Shown: positions 42,705-52,120, counted from the stretch's first letter. The stretch is DNA of 64,000 nt from Pseudomonas piscis (GCF_009380155.1 NZ_WHUV01000003.1:310001-374000); one strand, 5' to 3'. The notes: generated from the letters alone by a model not told the origin. Numbers and translations: made by a program.

Positions 42705-43619
42705 TCAGGACTTTTTGTCGTCAGCCGCTTTGTCGGTCGGATTGGCGATCAGGGCCTTGAGCTCGTCGCTCATCGGGAACATCAGGTTCAGGCCTTTTGG
42801 CGGGATCGGCGATTGGAACCACTTGTCGTAGATCTTGTTGATTTCGCCCGATTTGTAGGTAGCGACGATGGCGTCGTCCACGGCTTTCTTGAAGGGAGCA
42901 TCACCCTTGCGGACCATGCAGCCGTAGATTTCGTAGGACTGGGGGGTACCGGTCACGGCCCAGTCGGTAGGCTTCTTGGCCTTGGCCATCTCACCGGCCA
43001 GCAGGGCGTCGTCCATCATGAAGGCGACGGCACGGCCCGATTCCAGCATCTGGAACGACTCGCCGTGGTCCTTGGCGGAGATCACGTTCATGCCCATCTG
43101 CTTGTCGGCGTTCATGGCCTTGAGGATACGCTCGGAGGTGGTACCGGCGGTGGTTACCACGTTCTTGCCCTTCAGGTCGGCGAAGTCCTTGTAGGTGGAG
43201 TCCTTCTTGGACAGCAGGCGGGTACCGATCTCGAAGATGCCGACCGAGAAGTCGACCTGTTGCTGGCGCTCGACGTTGTTGGTAGTGGAGCCGCACTCGA
43301 CGTCCACGGTGCCGTTCTGTACCAGCGGGATACGGGTCTGGGAGGTGACCAGGTTGTACTTGACCTTGAGGTCAGGCATGTCGAGGTCTTTCTTGAGCGC
43401 TTCGACGATCTTCAGCTGGATGTCGTGGGAGTAGCCGACCGGTACGCCGGAAGCGTCAGCGATATAGGAAAACGGAATGGAAGCGTCGCGATGTCCGAGG
43501 GTGATGGTGCCGGACTCTTTGATTTTCTTCAGTGTGCCGGTGAGCTCGGCAGCGAGAACTGGAGTGCTAATCAGAGCTGCAGCGATAGCTGCGCCCAACA
43601 GCTGGGGAACGATGCGCAT
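42705..43619 (-). CDS. aatJ: glutamate/aspartate periplasmic binding protein
   Basis: The 304-residue protein has a signal peptide (AAIAAALISTPVLA) and a solute-binding family 3 domain: ITLGHRDASIPFSYIADASG, VECGSTTNNVERQQQVDFSV and KNVVTTAGTTSERIL, typical of GltI/AatJ. It delivers glutamate and aspartate to AatQMP. The start is the ATG at 43619; the codon before it is TTG. Two AauR-type sites and a -24/-12 promoter lie upstream, so expression should need sigma54 and AauR. Confidence 0.93.
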   Translation of the reverse strand: MRIVPQLLGAAIAAALISTPVLAAELTGTLKKIKESGTITLGHRDASIPFSYIADASGVPVGYSHDIQLKIVEALKKDLDMPDLKVKYNLVTSQTRIPLVQNGTVDVECGSTTNNVERQQQVDFSVGIFEIGTRLLSKKDSTYKDFADLKGKNVVTTAGTTSERILKAMNADKQMGMNVISAKDHGESFQMLESGRAVAFMMDDALLAGEMAKAKKPTDWAVTGTPQSYEIYGCMVRKGDAPFKKAVDDAIVATYKSGEINKIYDKWFQSPIPPKGLNLMFPMSDELKALIANPTDKAADDKKS

Positions 43620-43737
43620 CAATATTTCCTCGACATTTGTTTTTTTTATGAAGCCAGTTCGACGGCTCTTTTATACAGCGAATGCCTTGACGGCTCCTGT
43701 TGTGTTGGCACGACAGGCATTCGTCGAACAGTGTAGA

Positions 43738-43752
43738 GCATGAGTCGTGCCA
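43738..43752 (-). promoter_or_regulatory. sigma54 (-24/-12) promoter of aatJQMP
   Basis: Leftward TGGCACGACTCATGC matches TGGCACG-N4-TTGC with one mismatch and the required 10-nt spacing between GG and GC. It lies about 120 bp upstream of aatJ. Confidence 0.75.
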
Positions 43753-43828
43753 GACCAGTAGATAACGATCAACTATTTGATTTTAAAGGGAATTAAATAT
43801 TCGTGACGAAACCCGCCTAGCCAGGCTA

Positions 43829-43873
43829 TCCGGTTAACCGAACTACCCCGCAAGCAGCGTTCGGAAAACCGAA
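43829..43873. promoter_or_regulatory. two AauR-type enhancer sites
   Basis: TTCGG-AAAA-CCGAA (43860-43873) is a perfect match to the published AauR motif TTCGG-N4-CCGAA; TCCGG-TTAA-CCGAA (43829-43842) has one mismatch. Centres are 31 bp apart (three turns) and they lie about 80-120 bp from the sigma54 promoter. Confidence 0.8.
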
Positions 43874-43931
43874 CGCTCGGCATCGGCTCGCTTGAGCTCT
43901 TCGGTGCCGCGAATGTCCGCTGTACAGGCAC

Positions 43932-43965
43932 AAAAAAGCCCCTGGACCTCAAGGTGCAGGGGCTG
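43932..43965 (-). terminator. rho-independent terminator of glpD
   Basis: Leftward GCCCCTG pairs with CAGGGGC and a run of six T follows. It lies 15 bp after the glpD stop. Confidence 0.85.
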
Positions 43966-43979
43966 GTTGGGCTAGAGGT

Positions 43980-45518
43980 TCAAGCGGCCTTGATCTTGCC
44001 GCGATTGTGCTCGACTTTTTCCAGGTATTCCCGCAGTTGCTGCTGTTCCTGTTCGGTGGTGAACAGCCCCAGCTTGCTGCGGCGCCAGAGGATGTCCTCG
44101 GCCTTGAGCGCCCATTCCTCGCTGCACAGGTAGTCCACTTCGCGGCTGTAGAGGCCGCCGCCCAGGTGTTCGCCCATGTCGCCCAGACCTTGCACGCCTT
44201 CCAGCAGGCGCCAGGTGCGGCTGCCGTAGGTGGTGGCCCAGCGCCGGGCAATCTGGCTGGGCACCCAGTCATATTGGCTGCGGATGGCTTCGGCCAGGGC
44301 TTGCGGCGTGCTCATGTCCTCGCCGCCGGGCAGGCTGGTCTGGGCCGTCCAGCTTGGCTTGGCGTGCTTGAAGTAAGGGGCCAGCTGGGCCATGGCCGAT
44401 TCCGCCAGCTTGCGGTAGGTGGTCAGCTTGCCACCGAACACCGACAGCAGGGGCGCCTCGTCACCACTGCCGGACAGGGCCAGGGTGTAGTCACGGGTGA
44501 CCGCCGACGGGTTGTCGGACTCGTCGTTGCACAGCGGACGAACCCCGGAATAGGTGTGCAGGATGTCGTCGCGGCTCAGTTGTTTCTTGAAGTGGGCGTT
44601 GACCACTTGCAGCAGGTAGTCGGTTTCCCCCTCGGTGATCGCCACCTTGGCCGGATCGCCGGTGTATTCGCGGTCGGTGGTGCCGATCAGGGTGAACTGG
44701 TCGAGGTAGGGAATGGTGAAGACGATGCGCTGGTCCTCGTTCTGCAGGATATGCGCGTGCTCGCCTTCGTACAGCCTGGGCACGATCAGGTGGCTGCCCT
44801 GGATCAGGCGGATGCCGTAGGGCGATTCCAGCTTCAGGTCGTCCTTGATGAACTTGGCGACCCAGGGGCCGGCAGCATTCACCAGGGCCTTGGCGGTGAT
44901 GGAGAACAGGCTGCCGTCGGCACGCTCCAGGTCCAGCTGCCACAGGCCCTTGCTACGACGGGCGCTGACGCAGCGGGTCTGGGTATGCACGTGGGCGCCA
45001 TGTTCACGGGCGGACATGGCGTTGAGCACTACCAGGCGGGCGTCGTCGACCCAGCAGTCGGAATATTCGAAGCCCCGGGTGATCTGCGCTTGCAGTGCGC
45101 TGTCGGCACCGAACTTCAGGCCGCGCGAGCCGGCGAGTTTCTCGCGCTTGCCCAGGTGATCGTAGAGGAACAGGCCGGCGCGGATCATCCAGGCCGGGCG
45201 CAGGTGAGGGCGGTGCGGCAGGACGAAACGCATCGGCTTGACGATGTGCGGGGCCTTGGCCAGCAACACCTCGCGTTCGGCCAGGGCCTCGCGCACCAGG
45301 CGGAATTCGTAGTGCTCCAGGTAGCGCAGGCCACCGTGGATCAGCTTGCTGCTGGCGGAGGAGGTGTGGCTGGCCAGGTCGTCCTTTTCACAAAGGAACA
45401 CGGACAGGCCGCGACCCGCCGCATCCGCGGCAATTCCAACACCATTGATCCCACCGCCAATGACGGCGATATCGTAAACCTCGGAGAGAGGGCGCGCGGG
45501 CAAGGTAGAAGTGGGCAT
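43980..45518 (-). CDS. glpD: aerobic glycerol-3-phosphate dehydrogenase
   Basis: The 512-residue flavoprotein oxidises glycerol-3-phosphate to dihydroxyacetone phosphate at the inner membrane and feeds electrons to quinone. The FAD-binding GGGINGVGIAADAAGRGLSV is near residue 20; family motifs SSKLIHGGLRYLEHYEF, GTTDREYTGDP and SVFGGKLTTYRKLAE follow. The length fits the family. The start is the ATG at 45518. GlpR-like sites lie just upstream. Confidence 0.96.
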   Translation of the reverse strand: MPTSTLPARPLSEVYDIAVIGGGINGVGIAADAAGRGLSVFLCEKDDLASHTSSASSKLIHGGLRYLEHYEFRLVREALAEREVLLAKAPHIVKPMRFVLPHRPHLRPAWMIRAGLFLYDHLGKREKLAGSRGLKFGADSALQAQITRGFEYSDCWVDDARLVVLNAMSAREHGAHVHTQTRCVSARRSKGLWQLDLERADGSLFSITAKALVNAAGPWVAKFIKDDLKLESPYGIRLIQGSHLIVPRLYEGEHAHILQNEDQRIVFTIPYLDQFTLIGTTDREYTGDPAKVAITEGETDYLLQVVNAHFKKQLSRDDILHTYSGVRPLCNDESDNPSAVTRDYTLALSGSGDEAPLLSVFGGKLTTYRKLAESAMAQLAPYFKHAKPSWTAQTSLPGGEDMSTPQALAEAIRSQYDWVPSQIARRWATTYGSRTWRLLEGVQGLGDMGEHLGGGLYSREVDYLCSEEWALKAEDILWRRSKLGLFTTEQEQQQLREYLEKVEHNRGKIKAA

Positions 45519-45550
45519 CAGCAAGCCTCGTGTTGCTTTGATATTTGAAT

Positions 45551-45667
45551 TCGAACATTAATGTTCATTTACGAAAATATTAGCGGATAAGGAACGGTAC
45601 ATCCAGCGTGTTTCGATTGAAAAAACTGATCGGAAAACCGCTAAAGGAAAGTTTTCGAACATTACCG
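45551..45667. promoter_or_regulatory. GlpR-type operator sites upstream of glpD
   Basis: TCGAACATTAATGTTCATTT at 45551-45570 contains the GlpR half-sites GAACATT and ATGTTC as an inverted repeat. A further TTTTCGAACATTAC element is at 45653-45666. They lie in the glpD promoter region next to the regulator gene. Confidence 0.6.
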
Positions 45668-45785
45668 AGGGGTAACTGTAGCTGCTGTGCCGTTGGGCGG
45701 CGGGCACGCAGGCGCGCCGATACCCAGCCTGGTGGCGGGATATCGTTCGAATGCGCGAGCGGTGTAGGGAGGGGGGGAGGCGGTC

Positions 45786-46541
45786 TCAGACCACTTCGAG
45801 GCGGATCTTGTGCTGGTTGAGCAGTTGGGTCAGGGCCGGCACCGGTTGCTGGTCGGTCACCAGGCAATCGATCAGGCTGATCGGGCCCAGGCGGATCATC
45901 GCGTTGCGGCCGAACTTGCTGGAGTCGGCGGCCAGGATCACTTGCCGGGCGTTGGCGATAATCGCCTGGGAGACCCGCACTTCCTGGTAGTCGAAGTCCA
46001 GCAGGCTGCCGTCTTCGTCGATGCCGCTGATGCCCACCAGGGCGAAATCCACCTTGAACTGGTTGATGAAGTCGACGCTGGCCTGGCCCACCACGCCGCC
46101 GTCGCGCCGGACATTGCCGCCGGTCAGCAGCACGTCGAAATCATCCTTGGCACTGAGCATCGAGGCCACGTGCAGGTTGTTGGTGATGATCTTCAGGTGG
46201 CTGTGGTTGAGCAGGGCGCGGGCGATGGATTCGGTCGTGGTGCCGATGTTGATGAACAGCGAGGCATGGTCGGGGATCTGGGCGGCAACGGCTTCGCCGA
46301 TGCGTTGTTTCTCATCGCGCATCTGGTCGGCGCGCATGGCGTAGGCGGTGTTTTCTACGCTGGAGTCATAGGCCGCGCCACCGTGGTAGCGACGCAACAG
46401 GTTGGCTTCCGCCAGCTGGTTGATATCGCGGCGGATGGTCTGCGGGGTGACGACGAACAGCTGGGCCAATTCCTCGATGCTGACATAGCCGCGTTCGCGG
46501 ACCAGGTCGAGGATTTGCTGCTGACGGGGAGGCAGATTCAT
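45786..46541 (-). CDS. glpR: DeoR-family glycerol-3-phosphate regulon repressor
   Basis: The 251-residue protein has a DeoR-type HTH (RQQQILDLVRERGYVSIEEL, VTPQTIRRDINQLAE) and a sugar-phosphate-binding domain with INIGTTTESIARALLNH and VGISGIDEDGSLLDFDYQEV. GlpR represses glp genes until glycerol-3-phosphate binds. The ATG at 46541 gives the standard N-terminus. It lies between glpK and glpD on the same strand, so the order glpF-glpK-glpR-glpD is read leftward. Confidence 0.94.
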   Translation of the reverse strand: MNLPPRQQQILDLVRERGYVSIEELAQLFVVTPQTIRRDINQLAEANLLRRYHGGAAYDSSVENTAYAMRADQMRDEKQRIGEAVAAQIPDHASLFINIGTTTESIARALLNHSHLKIITNNLHVASMLSAKDDFDVLLTGGNVRRDGGVVGQASVDFINQFKVDFALVGISGIDEDGSLLDFDYQEVRVSQAIIANARQVILAADSSKFGRNAMIRLGPISLIDCLVTDQQPVPALTQLLNQHKIRLEVV

Positions 46542-46762
46542 GGGGCTTCCTTTGGGCTGCCGTGCAAAATTTGCCCATGATGCCGCAGGAATCCGCTCCC
46601 TACCAGTTGCCAGGCCGGGTGACGGCGAGTGCCGTGCCTCGAAAACCGGTCCGCACACCTTACCTGCGGCAGGTGGTGGATGCGGCTATGCCGGTTCGTT
46701 GCGCAGCCCCGCAGGTCATGGGGGCTGCCCAGGTTGCCTGGAGATGGAGTCCAGGATCTGGC

Positions 46763-48268
46763 TTATTTGGCCTCGTCGTGGGGTTCCCAGTCGCGGGTGC
46801 GGCTGACGGCTTTCTTCCAGCCCGCATACAGCTCTTCTTTTTCCGCTTCGGCCAGTTGTGGTTCGAACTCGCGCTCGATCACTGCCTTGCCGCGCAGTTC
46901 TTCCAGGCTGCCCCAGAAACCGCAGGCCAGGCCTGCCAGGTAGGCGGCGCCCAGGGCGGTGGTTTCACGCATTTGCGGACGCTCCACCTGGGTGCCGAGA
47001 ATGTCGGCCTGGAACTGCATGAGGAAGTTGTTGGCCACGGCGCCGCCGTCCACGCGCAGGGCCTTGAGGCGCTCGCCGGAGTCCTGTTGCATGGCGTCGA
47101 GTACATCGCGGGTCTGGTAGGCGATGGATTCCAGGGCGGCGCGGATGATGTGGTCCACGCGCACGCCACGGGTCAGGCCGAACAGCGCGCCACGGGCGTA
47201 GGGGTCCCAGTAGGGCGCGCCCAGGCCAGTGAAGGCCGGTACCAGGTACACGCCGTTGCTGTCCTTGACCTTGCCGGCGAAGTATTCGGTGTCGTGGGCG
47301 TCGTTGATGATCTTCAGCTCGTCACGCAGCCATTGCACGGTGGAGCCGCCGTTGAATACCGCGCCTTCCAGGGCATAGGCCACTTCGCCGCGTGGGCCGC
47401 AGGCGATGGTGGTGAGCATGCCGTGCTGGGACTTCACTGCCTTGTCGCCGGTGTTCATCAGCAGGAAGCAGCCGGTACCGTAGGTGTTCTTGGCTTGGCC
47501 CGGCTCGACGCACATCTGGCCGAACAGCGCCGCTTGCTGGTCGCCGGCGATACCGCCGATGGCGATGCCGCTCTTGGTACGGCCGTAGATTTCCGAGGAG
47601 GACTTAACTTCCGGCAGCATCTCGCGCGGGATGTCCAGCACTTCCAGCATCTTCGCGTCCCACTCCAGGGTATGGATGTTGAAGAGCATGGTGCGCGAGG
47701 CGTTGGTGTAGTCGGTGACGTGGGTCTTGCCGCCGGTGAATTTCCAGATCAGCCAGCTATCGATGGTGCCGAACAGCAGTTCGCCGTTGCGGGCGCGCTC
47801 GCGGCTGCCTTCGACGTTATCGAGGATCCACTTGAGCTTGGTGCCGGAGAAGTAGGGGTCGGTGACCAGGCCGGTGGTCTCGCGGATATAGTCTTCCAGG
47901 CCGTCACGCTTGAGTTGCTGGCAGATCTCGGTGCTGCGTCGGCATTGCCAGACGATGGCGTTGTAGACCGGGCGGCCGGTGTTCTTGTCCCAGACCACGG
48001 TGGTTTCACGCTGGTTGGTGATACCGATGGCAGCCACCTGGTCATGGTGCAGGCCGGCTTGTGCCAGGGCCTCGACCATCACCGCGCTCTGGGTGGCGAA
48101 GATTTCCATGGGGTCATGCTCGACCCAGCCGGCTTGTGGGTAGTGCTGGGCGAACTCGCGCTGGGCGGTGCAGACCACGTTGGCGTCGCGATCGAAAATG
48201 ATGGCTCGGGAGCTGGTCGTACCCTGATCGAGGGCAATGATGTAGTTCTTATTCTGAATGTCGGTCAT
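46763..48268 (-). CDS. glpK: glycerol kinase
   Basis: The 501-residue FGGY-family kinase phosphorylates glycerol in the cytoplasm. It has IIALDQGTTSSRAIIFD at the start, HDPMEIFATQ, GGIAGDQQAALFGQMC and the C-terminal ALRVDGGAVANNFLMQFQAD. The ATG at 48268 matches the family start; the extended frame is rejected. It lies 76 bp after glpF. Confidence 0.96.
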   Translation of the reverse strand: MTDIQNKNYIIALDQGTTSSRAIIFDRDANVVCTAQREFAQHYPQAGWVEHDPMEIFATQSAVMVEALAQAGLHHDQVAAIGITNQRETTVVWDKNTGRPVYNAIVWQCRRSTEICQQLKRDGLEDYIRETTGLVTDPYFSGTKLKWILDNVEGSRERARNGELLFGTIDSWLIWKFTGGKTHVTDYTNASRTMLFNIHTLEWDAKMLEVLDIPREMLPEVKSSSEIYGRTKSGIAIGGIAGDQQAALFGQMCVEPGQAKNTYGTGCFLLMNTGDKAVKSQHGMLTTIACGPRGEVAYALEGAVFNGGSTVQWLRDELKIINDAHDTEYFAGKVKDSNGVYLVPAFTGLGAPYWDPYARGALFGLTRGVRVDHIIRAALESIAYQTRDVLDAMQQDSGERLKALRVDGGAVANNFLMQFQADILGTQVERPQMRETTALGAAYLAGLACGFWGSLEELRGKAVIEREFEPQLAEAEKEELYAGWKKAVSRTRDWEPHDEAK

Positions 48269-48304
48269 GTCGATTGCCTTGGACGAAATAAGGGAGTGGA
48301 AACA

Positions 48305-48337
48305 GGCGCGGGATCGATTCGGGCAGGATCCCGCGCC
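48305..48337 (-). promoter_or_regulatory. perfect 11-bp-stem hairpin between glpF and glpK
   Basis: GGCGCGGGATC (48305-48315) pairs with GATCCCGCGCC (48327-48337). There is no T-run. It probably sets the ratio of facilitator to kinase mRNA or stabilises the glpF end. Confidence 0.55.
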
Positions 48338-48344
48338 AGCGGAT

Positions 48345-49193
48345 TCAGGAAGCCTTGACCTTGCCGTCAGCGGCTGGTTCGGTTTGCGCAGCCGGCGCGG
48401 CATCGGGCAGGTGGCGGGCAATCAGGCCGCGATAGGCTGCTGCGCCGAGGCAGGCACCCAGGATCGGGGCGAAGATCGGCACCAGGAAATACGGGATATC
48501 ACGGCCACCGGTGAAGGAGATTTCACCCCAGCCGGTGAAGAACGTCATCAGTTTAGGACCAAAGTCCCGCGCCGGGTTCATCGCAAAGCCGGTCAGCGGG
48601 CCCATGGCGCTGCCGATCACGGCGATCAACAGGCCGATCAGCAGCGGTGCCATGGGGCCGCGCGGCAGGCCGTTGTTGTCGTCGGTCAGGGACATGATCA
48701 CGCCCATCAGGATCGCGGTGATCACCACTTCCACCAGGAAAGCCTGGGCGGTGCTCAGGGCCGGGTTGGGGAAGGTGGAGAACACCGAGGCCAGTTCCAG
48801 GCTCGCCTGGGAACCACGGACCATCTGGTGGGCTTGTTCGAAATCGAAGAACAGGTTGCTGTACAGCGTGTAAACCAACAGGGCGGCGCAGAAGGCGCCA
48901 GCGACCTGGGCCAGGATATAGAACGGCAGTTTGCGCTTTTCAAAGTCGGCGAACAGGCACAGGGCGATGCTCACGGCGGGGTTCAGGTGTGCGCCGGAAA
49001 CACCGGCGGTCAGGTAGATCGCCATGCTCACGCCGATCCCCCAGATGATGCTGATTTCCCACAGGCCGAAGCTGGCGCCCGCGACCTTGAGCGCGGCGAC
49101 GCAACCGGTACCGAAGAAGATCAATAGCGCAGTACCCAGGAACTCGGCCATGCACTGGCCCGATAGCGATGGTTGTTGCAGAGCAGTTGTCAT
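48345..49193 (-). CDS. glpF: glycerol uptake facilitator (aquaglyceroporin)
   Basis: The 282-residue protein has six membrane segments and the two aquaporin NPA motifs, GAHLNPAVSIAL and GFAMNPARDFGP; the latter with Asp after NPAR is diagnostic of glycerol facilitators. It lets glycerol diffuse into the cell for phosphorylation by GlpK. The start is the ATG at 49193. Confidence 0.95.
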   Translation of the reverse strand: MTTALQQPSLSGQCMAEFLGTALLIFFGTGCVAALKVAGASFGLWEISIIWGIGVSMAIYLTAGVSGAHLNPAVSIALCLFADFEKRKLPFYILAQVAGAFCAALLVYTLYSNLFFDFEQAHQMVRGSQASLELASVFSTFPNPALSTAQAFLVEVVITAILMGVIMSLTDDNNGLPRGPMAPLLIGLLIAVIGSAMGPLTGFAMNPARDFGPKLMTFFTGWGEISFTGGRDIPYFLVPIFAPILGACLGAAAYRGLIARHLPDAAPAAQTEPAADGKVKAS

Positions 49194-49564
49194 TGTGAAC
49201 CTCGGTTTTTGTTGTTGTCTGGCGCTGCTGCAAAAGGCATGGAGCGCGACTTCCAACGACGACGGAATCCCCATTCCGGCCTCGTCTTGCTACTGGGTGC
49301 CAACTTGGATCTACCGCATGATATTCAGAAACGAAAAAATATAGACAAGAAACACCGCTGTCAAAGGTCGAAAGTGAACGAGTGGTCATTTTATAGATAT
49401 CAGTCAAATGAATGCTTTGCGGGGGTTGTGCCAAGACTGACAGCGATGGTCGCGCGGTCGTGGTGGGGCGTTGGTTTTCAAGGCTCGGAATAGAGCCTTT
49501 TGTCGACGAATAACCTAAAATCCGGGTGCTTTGTTTTGCCTTTCATCATTGCCCTGGAGCTGCC
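49194..49564. promoter_or_regulatory. promoter region between glpF and ybaK
   Basis: This 371-bp divergent region holds no gene. GTCGAAAGTGAACGAGT near 49370 and TTCAGAAACGAAAAAATA near 49323 resemble GlpR half-sites, but the match is loose. Confidence 0.35.
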
Positions 49565-50035
49565 ATGACCCCTGCACTGGACCTGCTGAAAAAAGTTCGC
49601 GCCGAACATCGCATCCACAGTTATGAACACGATCCCAAGGCGGCCTCCTACGGCCTGGAAGCGGCGGAGAAACTCAGCCTGGATCCGGCACAGGTGTTCA
49701 AGACCTTGCTGGCCAGTAGCGAAAAGGGCGAGTTGCTGGTGGCGGTGGTGCCGGTCGTAGGCAGTCTCGACCTGAAGGCCCTGGCCCATGCGGCGGGGGT
49801 GAAGAAAGCCGAGATGGCCGATCCGGCCGCTGCCCAGCGTGCCACCGGCTATTTGCTGGGGGGGATCAGCCCGCTGGGGCAGAAGAAGCGCTTGCGTACC
49901 TTCATCGACAACAGCGCACAGCCCTTTGCCAGCATCTTCGTCAGTGCCGGTCGCCGTGGTCTGGAAGTGGAGTTGTCGGCAGCGGTGCTGGCCGAGCATA
50001 CCCAGGCCAAGTTCGCCGATATCGGGCGAGACTGA
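49565..50035 (+). CDS. ybaK: Cys-tRNA(Pro)/Cys-tRNA(Cys) deacylase YbaK
   Basis: The 156-residue protein has the YbaK fold: YGLEAAEKLSLDPAQVFKTLL, the conserved Lys in AVVPVVGSLDLKALAHAAGVKKAEM, GGISPLGQKKRLRTFID and SAGRRGLEVELS. It removes cysteine wrongly attached to tRNA-Pro and so protects translation accuracy. The start is the ATG at 49565 with GGAGC upstream. A strong terminator follows. Confidence 0.92.
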   Translation: MTPALDLLKKVRAEHRIHSYEHDPKAASYGLEAAEKLSLDPAQVFKTLLASSEKGELLVAVVPVVGSLDLKALAHAAGVKKAEMADPAAAQRATGYLLGGISPLGQKKRLRTFIDNSAQPFASIFVSAGRRGLEVELSAAVLAEHTQAKFADIGRD

Positions 50036-50056
50036 ACCGGGAGACGTGAATGCAAG

Positions 50057-50090
50057 GCCGGCTGCCGTGTTATGCGGCAGCCGGCTTTTT
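50057..50090 (+). terminator. rho-independent terminator of ybaK
   Basis: GCCGGCTGCCG (50057-50067) pairs with CGGCAGCCGGC (50075-50085) and TTTTT follows. Confidence 0.88.
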
Positions 50091-50093
50091 GCG

Positions 50094-51203
50094 TCAGTGG
50101 GCGTTGCTGTAGCGGCGCACGCCAGAATCGTTTGCAGCGATCTGTGCGGCGGTGCTGCCCGAGGCCTGGAACAGCACCAGGTGTTCGGCGGCCACGCGGA
50201 TGCCCACATCGGCTCCGACCTGGTGGTCGGCGTGGCTCGGGAAGATCGACTCCAGCTGGCTGCCGGTGGGCAGTTGCAGGCGATAGAGGGTCGAGGCGCC
50301 GAGGAAGGTCTTGCCCACTACCCGGGCCTTGAGGGTGCTGTCCGGTGCGTGGACGATGTCGTCCGGGCGCAGCAGCACATCCACCGCGCCGCCGGTCGGC
50401 CAAGTGTAGGCACGGTTGCCCTGCAGCATTCCCAGTTCGGTCTGCACCGACTCCGGGCTGCTCAACTGGCCACGAATGAAATAGCCCTGGCCGATGAAGC
50501 TGGCGACGTAAGGAGTCTGTGGCTCGTGGTAGAGGTTGTAGGGTGTGTCCCACTGCTCCAGTCGGCCCTCCTTGAATACCCCTACCTGGTCGCTCACGGC
50601 GAACGCTTCTTCCTGGTCGTGGGTAACCAGGATGGCGCTGGTGCCGCGGGTCTTGAGGATATCGCGCACCTCATGGCTGAGCTTGCGACGCAGTTCGCCA
50701 TCGAGGTTGGAGAAGGGTTCGTCGAGCAGCAGCAACTGCGGTTCGGGAGCCAGGGCGCGGGCCAGGGCCACCCGCTGTTGCTGGCCGCCGGACAGCTCGT
50801 GGGGGAAGCGCTGGCCCAATTGCTTGAGGTTGACCAGTTCCAACAGTTCGGCGACTACCCGGTCCTTCTGCGGATGCTTGCGGATGCCGAAGGCGATGTT
50901 GTCCGCCACCGATAGATGCGGGAACAGCGCGTAGTCCTGGAACACCATGCCGATCCGGCGTTTTTCCGGGGCCAGGGTGAAGCCGGCGCTGGAAATGGTT
51001 TCCCCGGCCAGCTGGATTTCCCCTTCGTGCACCGGTTCGAAGCCGGCGATGGCCCGCAGGGTGGTGGTCTTGCCGCAACCGGAGGAGCCCAGCAGGCAGC
51101 CGATGTCACCGGCGTTGAGGTGCAGGTTGAGGTTCTGCACCACGCGCTGGTCCTGGTAGCCGCAGGCGAGGTTGCGCAGGTTCAGTAGCAATGGTTGGCT
51201 CAT
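50094..51203 (-). CDS. ABC transporter ATP-binding protein (iron(III)/polyamine type), orphan
   Basis: The 369-residue ATPase has Walker A LGSSGCGKTT, signature LSGGQQQRVALARAL, Walker B LLLLDEPFSNLD and H-loop ILVTHDQEEAF, followed by a TOBE-type C-terminal domain of about 120 residues. This is the FbpC/PotA architecture. No permease or binding-protein gene is nearby, so its partners are elsewhere. Its ATG overlaps the argF stop by 4 bp, an odd coupling with arginine biosynthesis. Confidence 0.88.
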   Translation of the reverse strand: MSQPLLLNLRNLACGYQDQRVVQNLNLHLNAGDIGCLLGSSGCGKTTTLRAIAGFEPVHEGEIQLAGETISSAGFTLAPEKRRIGMVFQDYALFPHLSVADNIAFGIRKHPQKDRVVAELLELVNLKQLGQRFPHELSGGQQQRVALARALAPEPQLLLLDEPFSNLDGELRRKLSHEVRDILKTRGTSAILVTHDQEEAFAVSDQVGVFKEGRLEQWDTPYNLYHEPQTPYVASFIGQGYFIRGQLSSPESVQTELGMLQGNRAYTWPTGGAVDVLLRPDDIVHAPDSTLKARVVGKTFLGASTLYRLQLPTGSQLESIFPSHADHQVGADVGIRVAAEHLVLFQASGSTAAQIAANDSGVRRYSNAH

Positions 51204-52120
51204 GCGTGGTGGTACGCCGGCTCGACGAGGAACTCGAGCAGGGCCTTTTGTGCGTGGAGGCGGTTTTCCGCCTGGTCCCAAGCCACCGAACGTGGATCGT
51301 CCAGCAGGTCGAGGCTGATTTCTTCGCCGCGGTGGGCGGGCAGGCAGTGCATGAACACCACATCCGGTGCTGCCAGGTCGAGCAGGGCCCGGTTGACCTG
51401 GAACGGGGCGAACAGCTCGAGGCGCTTGGCGGTTTCCTCTTCCTGGCCCATGGAGGTCCAGACGTCGGTGCTCACCAGATGGGCGCCCTGTACCGCTTCC
51501 CGAGGATCACGGACGATGGTCACGCGCTCGCCGGCCTGGGCGACGAACCTTGGGTTGGGTTCATAACCTTCCGGGCAGGCGATGCGCAGCTGGAAGTCGA
51601 ACTGGATGGCCGCTTCTATATAGCTGTTGCACATGTTGTTGCCGTCGCCGATCCAGGCCACGGTCTTGCCCTGGATCGAGCCGCGATGCTCGAGGAAGGT
51701 CTGCATGTCGGCCAGCAGTTGGCAGGGATGCAGGTCATCGGACAGGCCGTTGATCACCGGGACGCGGGAGTTGGCCGCGAACTCGGTCAGGGTGCTGTGG
51801 GCGAAGGTGCGGATCATCACGGCGTCGAGCATGCGCGACATGACGATGGCGCAATCGCTGATGGGTTCGCCGCGTCCCAGTTGGGTATCGCGTGGCGACA
51901 GGAAGATCGCCTGGCCGCCCAGTTGGATCATGCCGGCTTCGAAGGACAGGCGGGTACGGGTCGAGGACTTTTCGAAGATCATGCCCAGCACACGATTCTT
52001 CAAGGGCTCGAAGAGTACGCCGCGGTTACGCAGGTCCTTCAGCTCGACGCCTCGACGGATCACACTGACCAGCTCATCGGGCGTGCAATCCATCAGGGAG
52101 AGAAAGTGCCTTGCGCTCAT
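51200..52120 (-). CDS. argF: ornithine carbamoyltransferase (anabolic)
   Basis: The 306-residue enzyme makes citrulline from ornithine and carbamoyl phosphate. It has EKSSTRTRLSFE (carbamoyl phosphate binding, about 50), ALSDDLHPCQ-like NGLSDDLHPCQLLADMQT, and FMHCLPAHRGEEI near residue 265. The start is the second of two consecutive ATGs (52120). An ArgR box lies 126 bp upstream. ArgG, which uses its product, is encoded at 60.4 kb. Confidence 0.96.
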   Translation of the reverse strand: MSARHFLSLMDCTPDELVSVIRRGVELKDLRNRGVLFEPLKNRVLGMIFEKSSTRTRLSFEAGMIQLGGQAIFLSPRDTQLGRGEPISDCAIVMSRMLDAVMIRTFAHSTLTEFAANSRVPVINGLSDDLHPCQLLADMQTFLEHRGSIQGKTVAWIGDGNNMCNSYIEAAIQFDFQLRIACPEGYEPNPRFVAQAGERVTIVRDPREAVQGAHLVSTDVWTSMGQEEETAKRLELFAPFQVNRALLDLAAPDVVFMHCLPAHRGEEISLDLLDDPRSVAWDQAENRLHAQKALLEFLVEPAYHHA

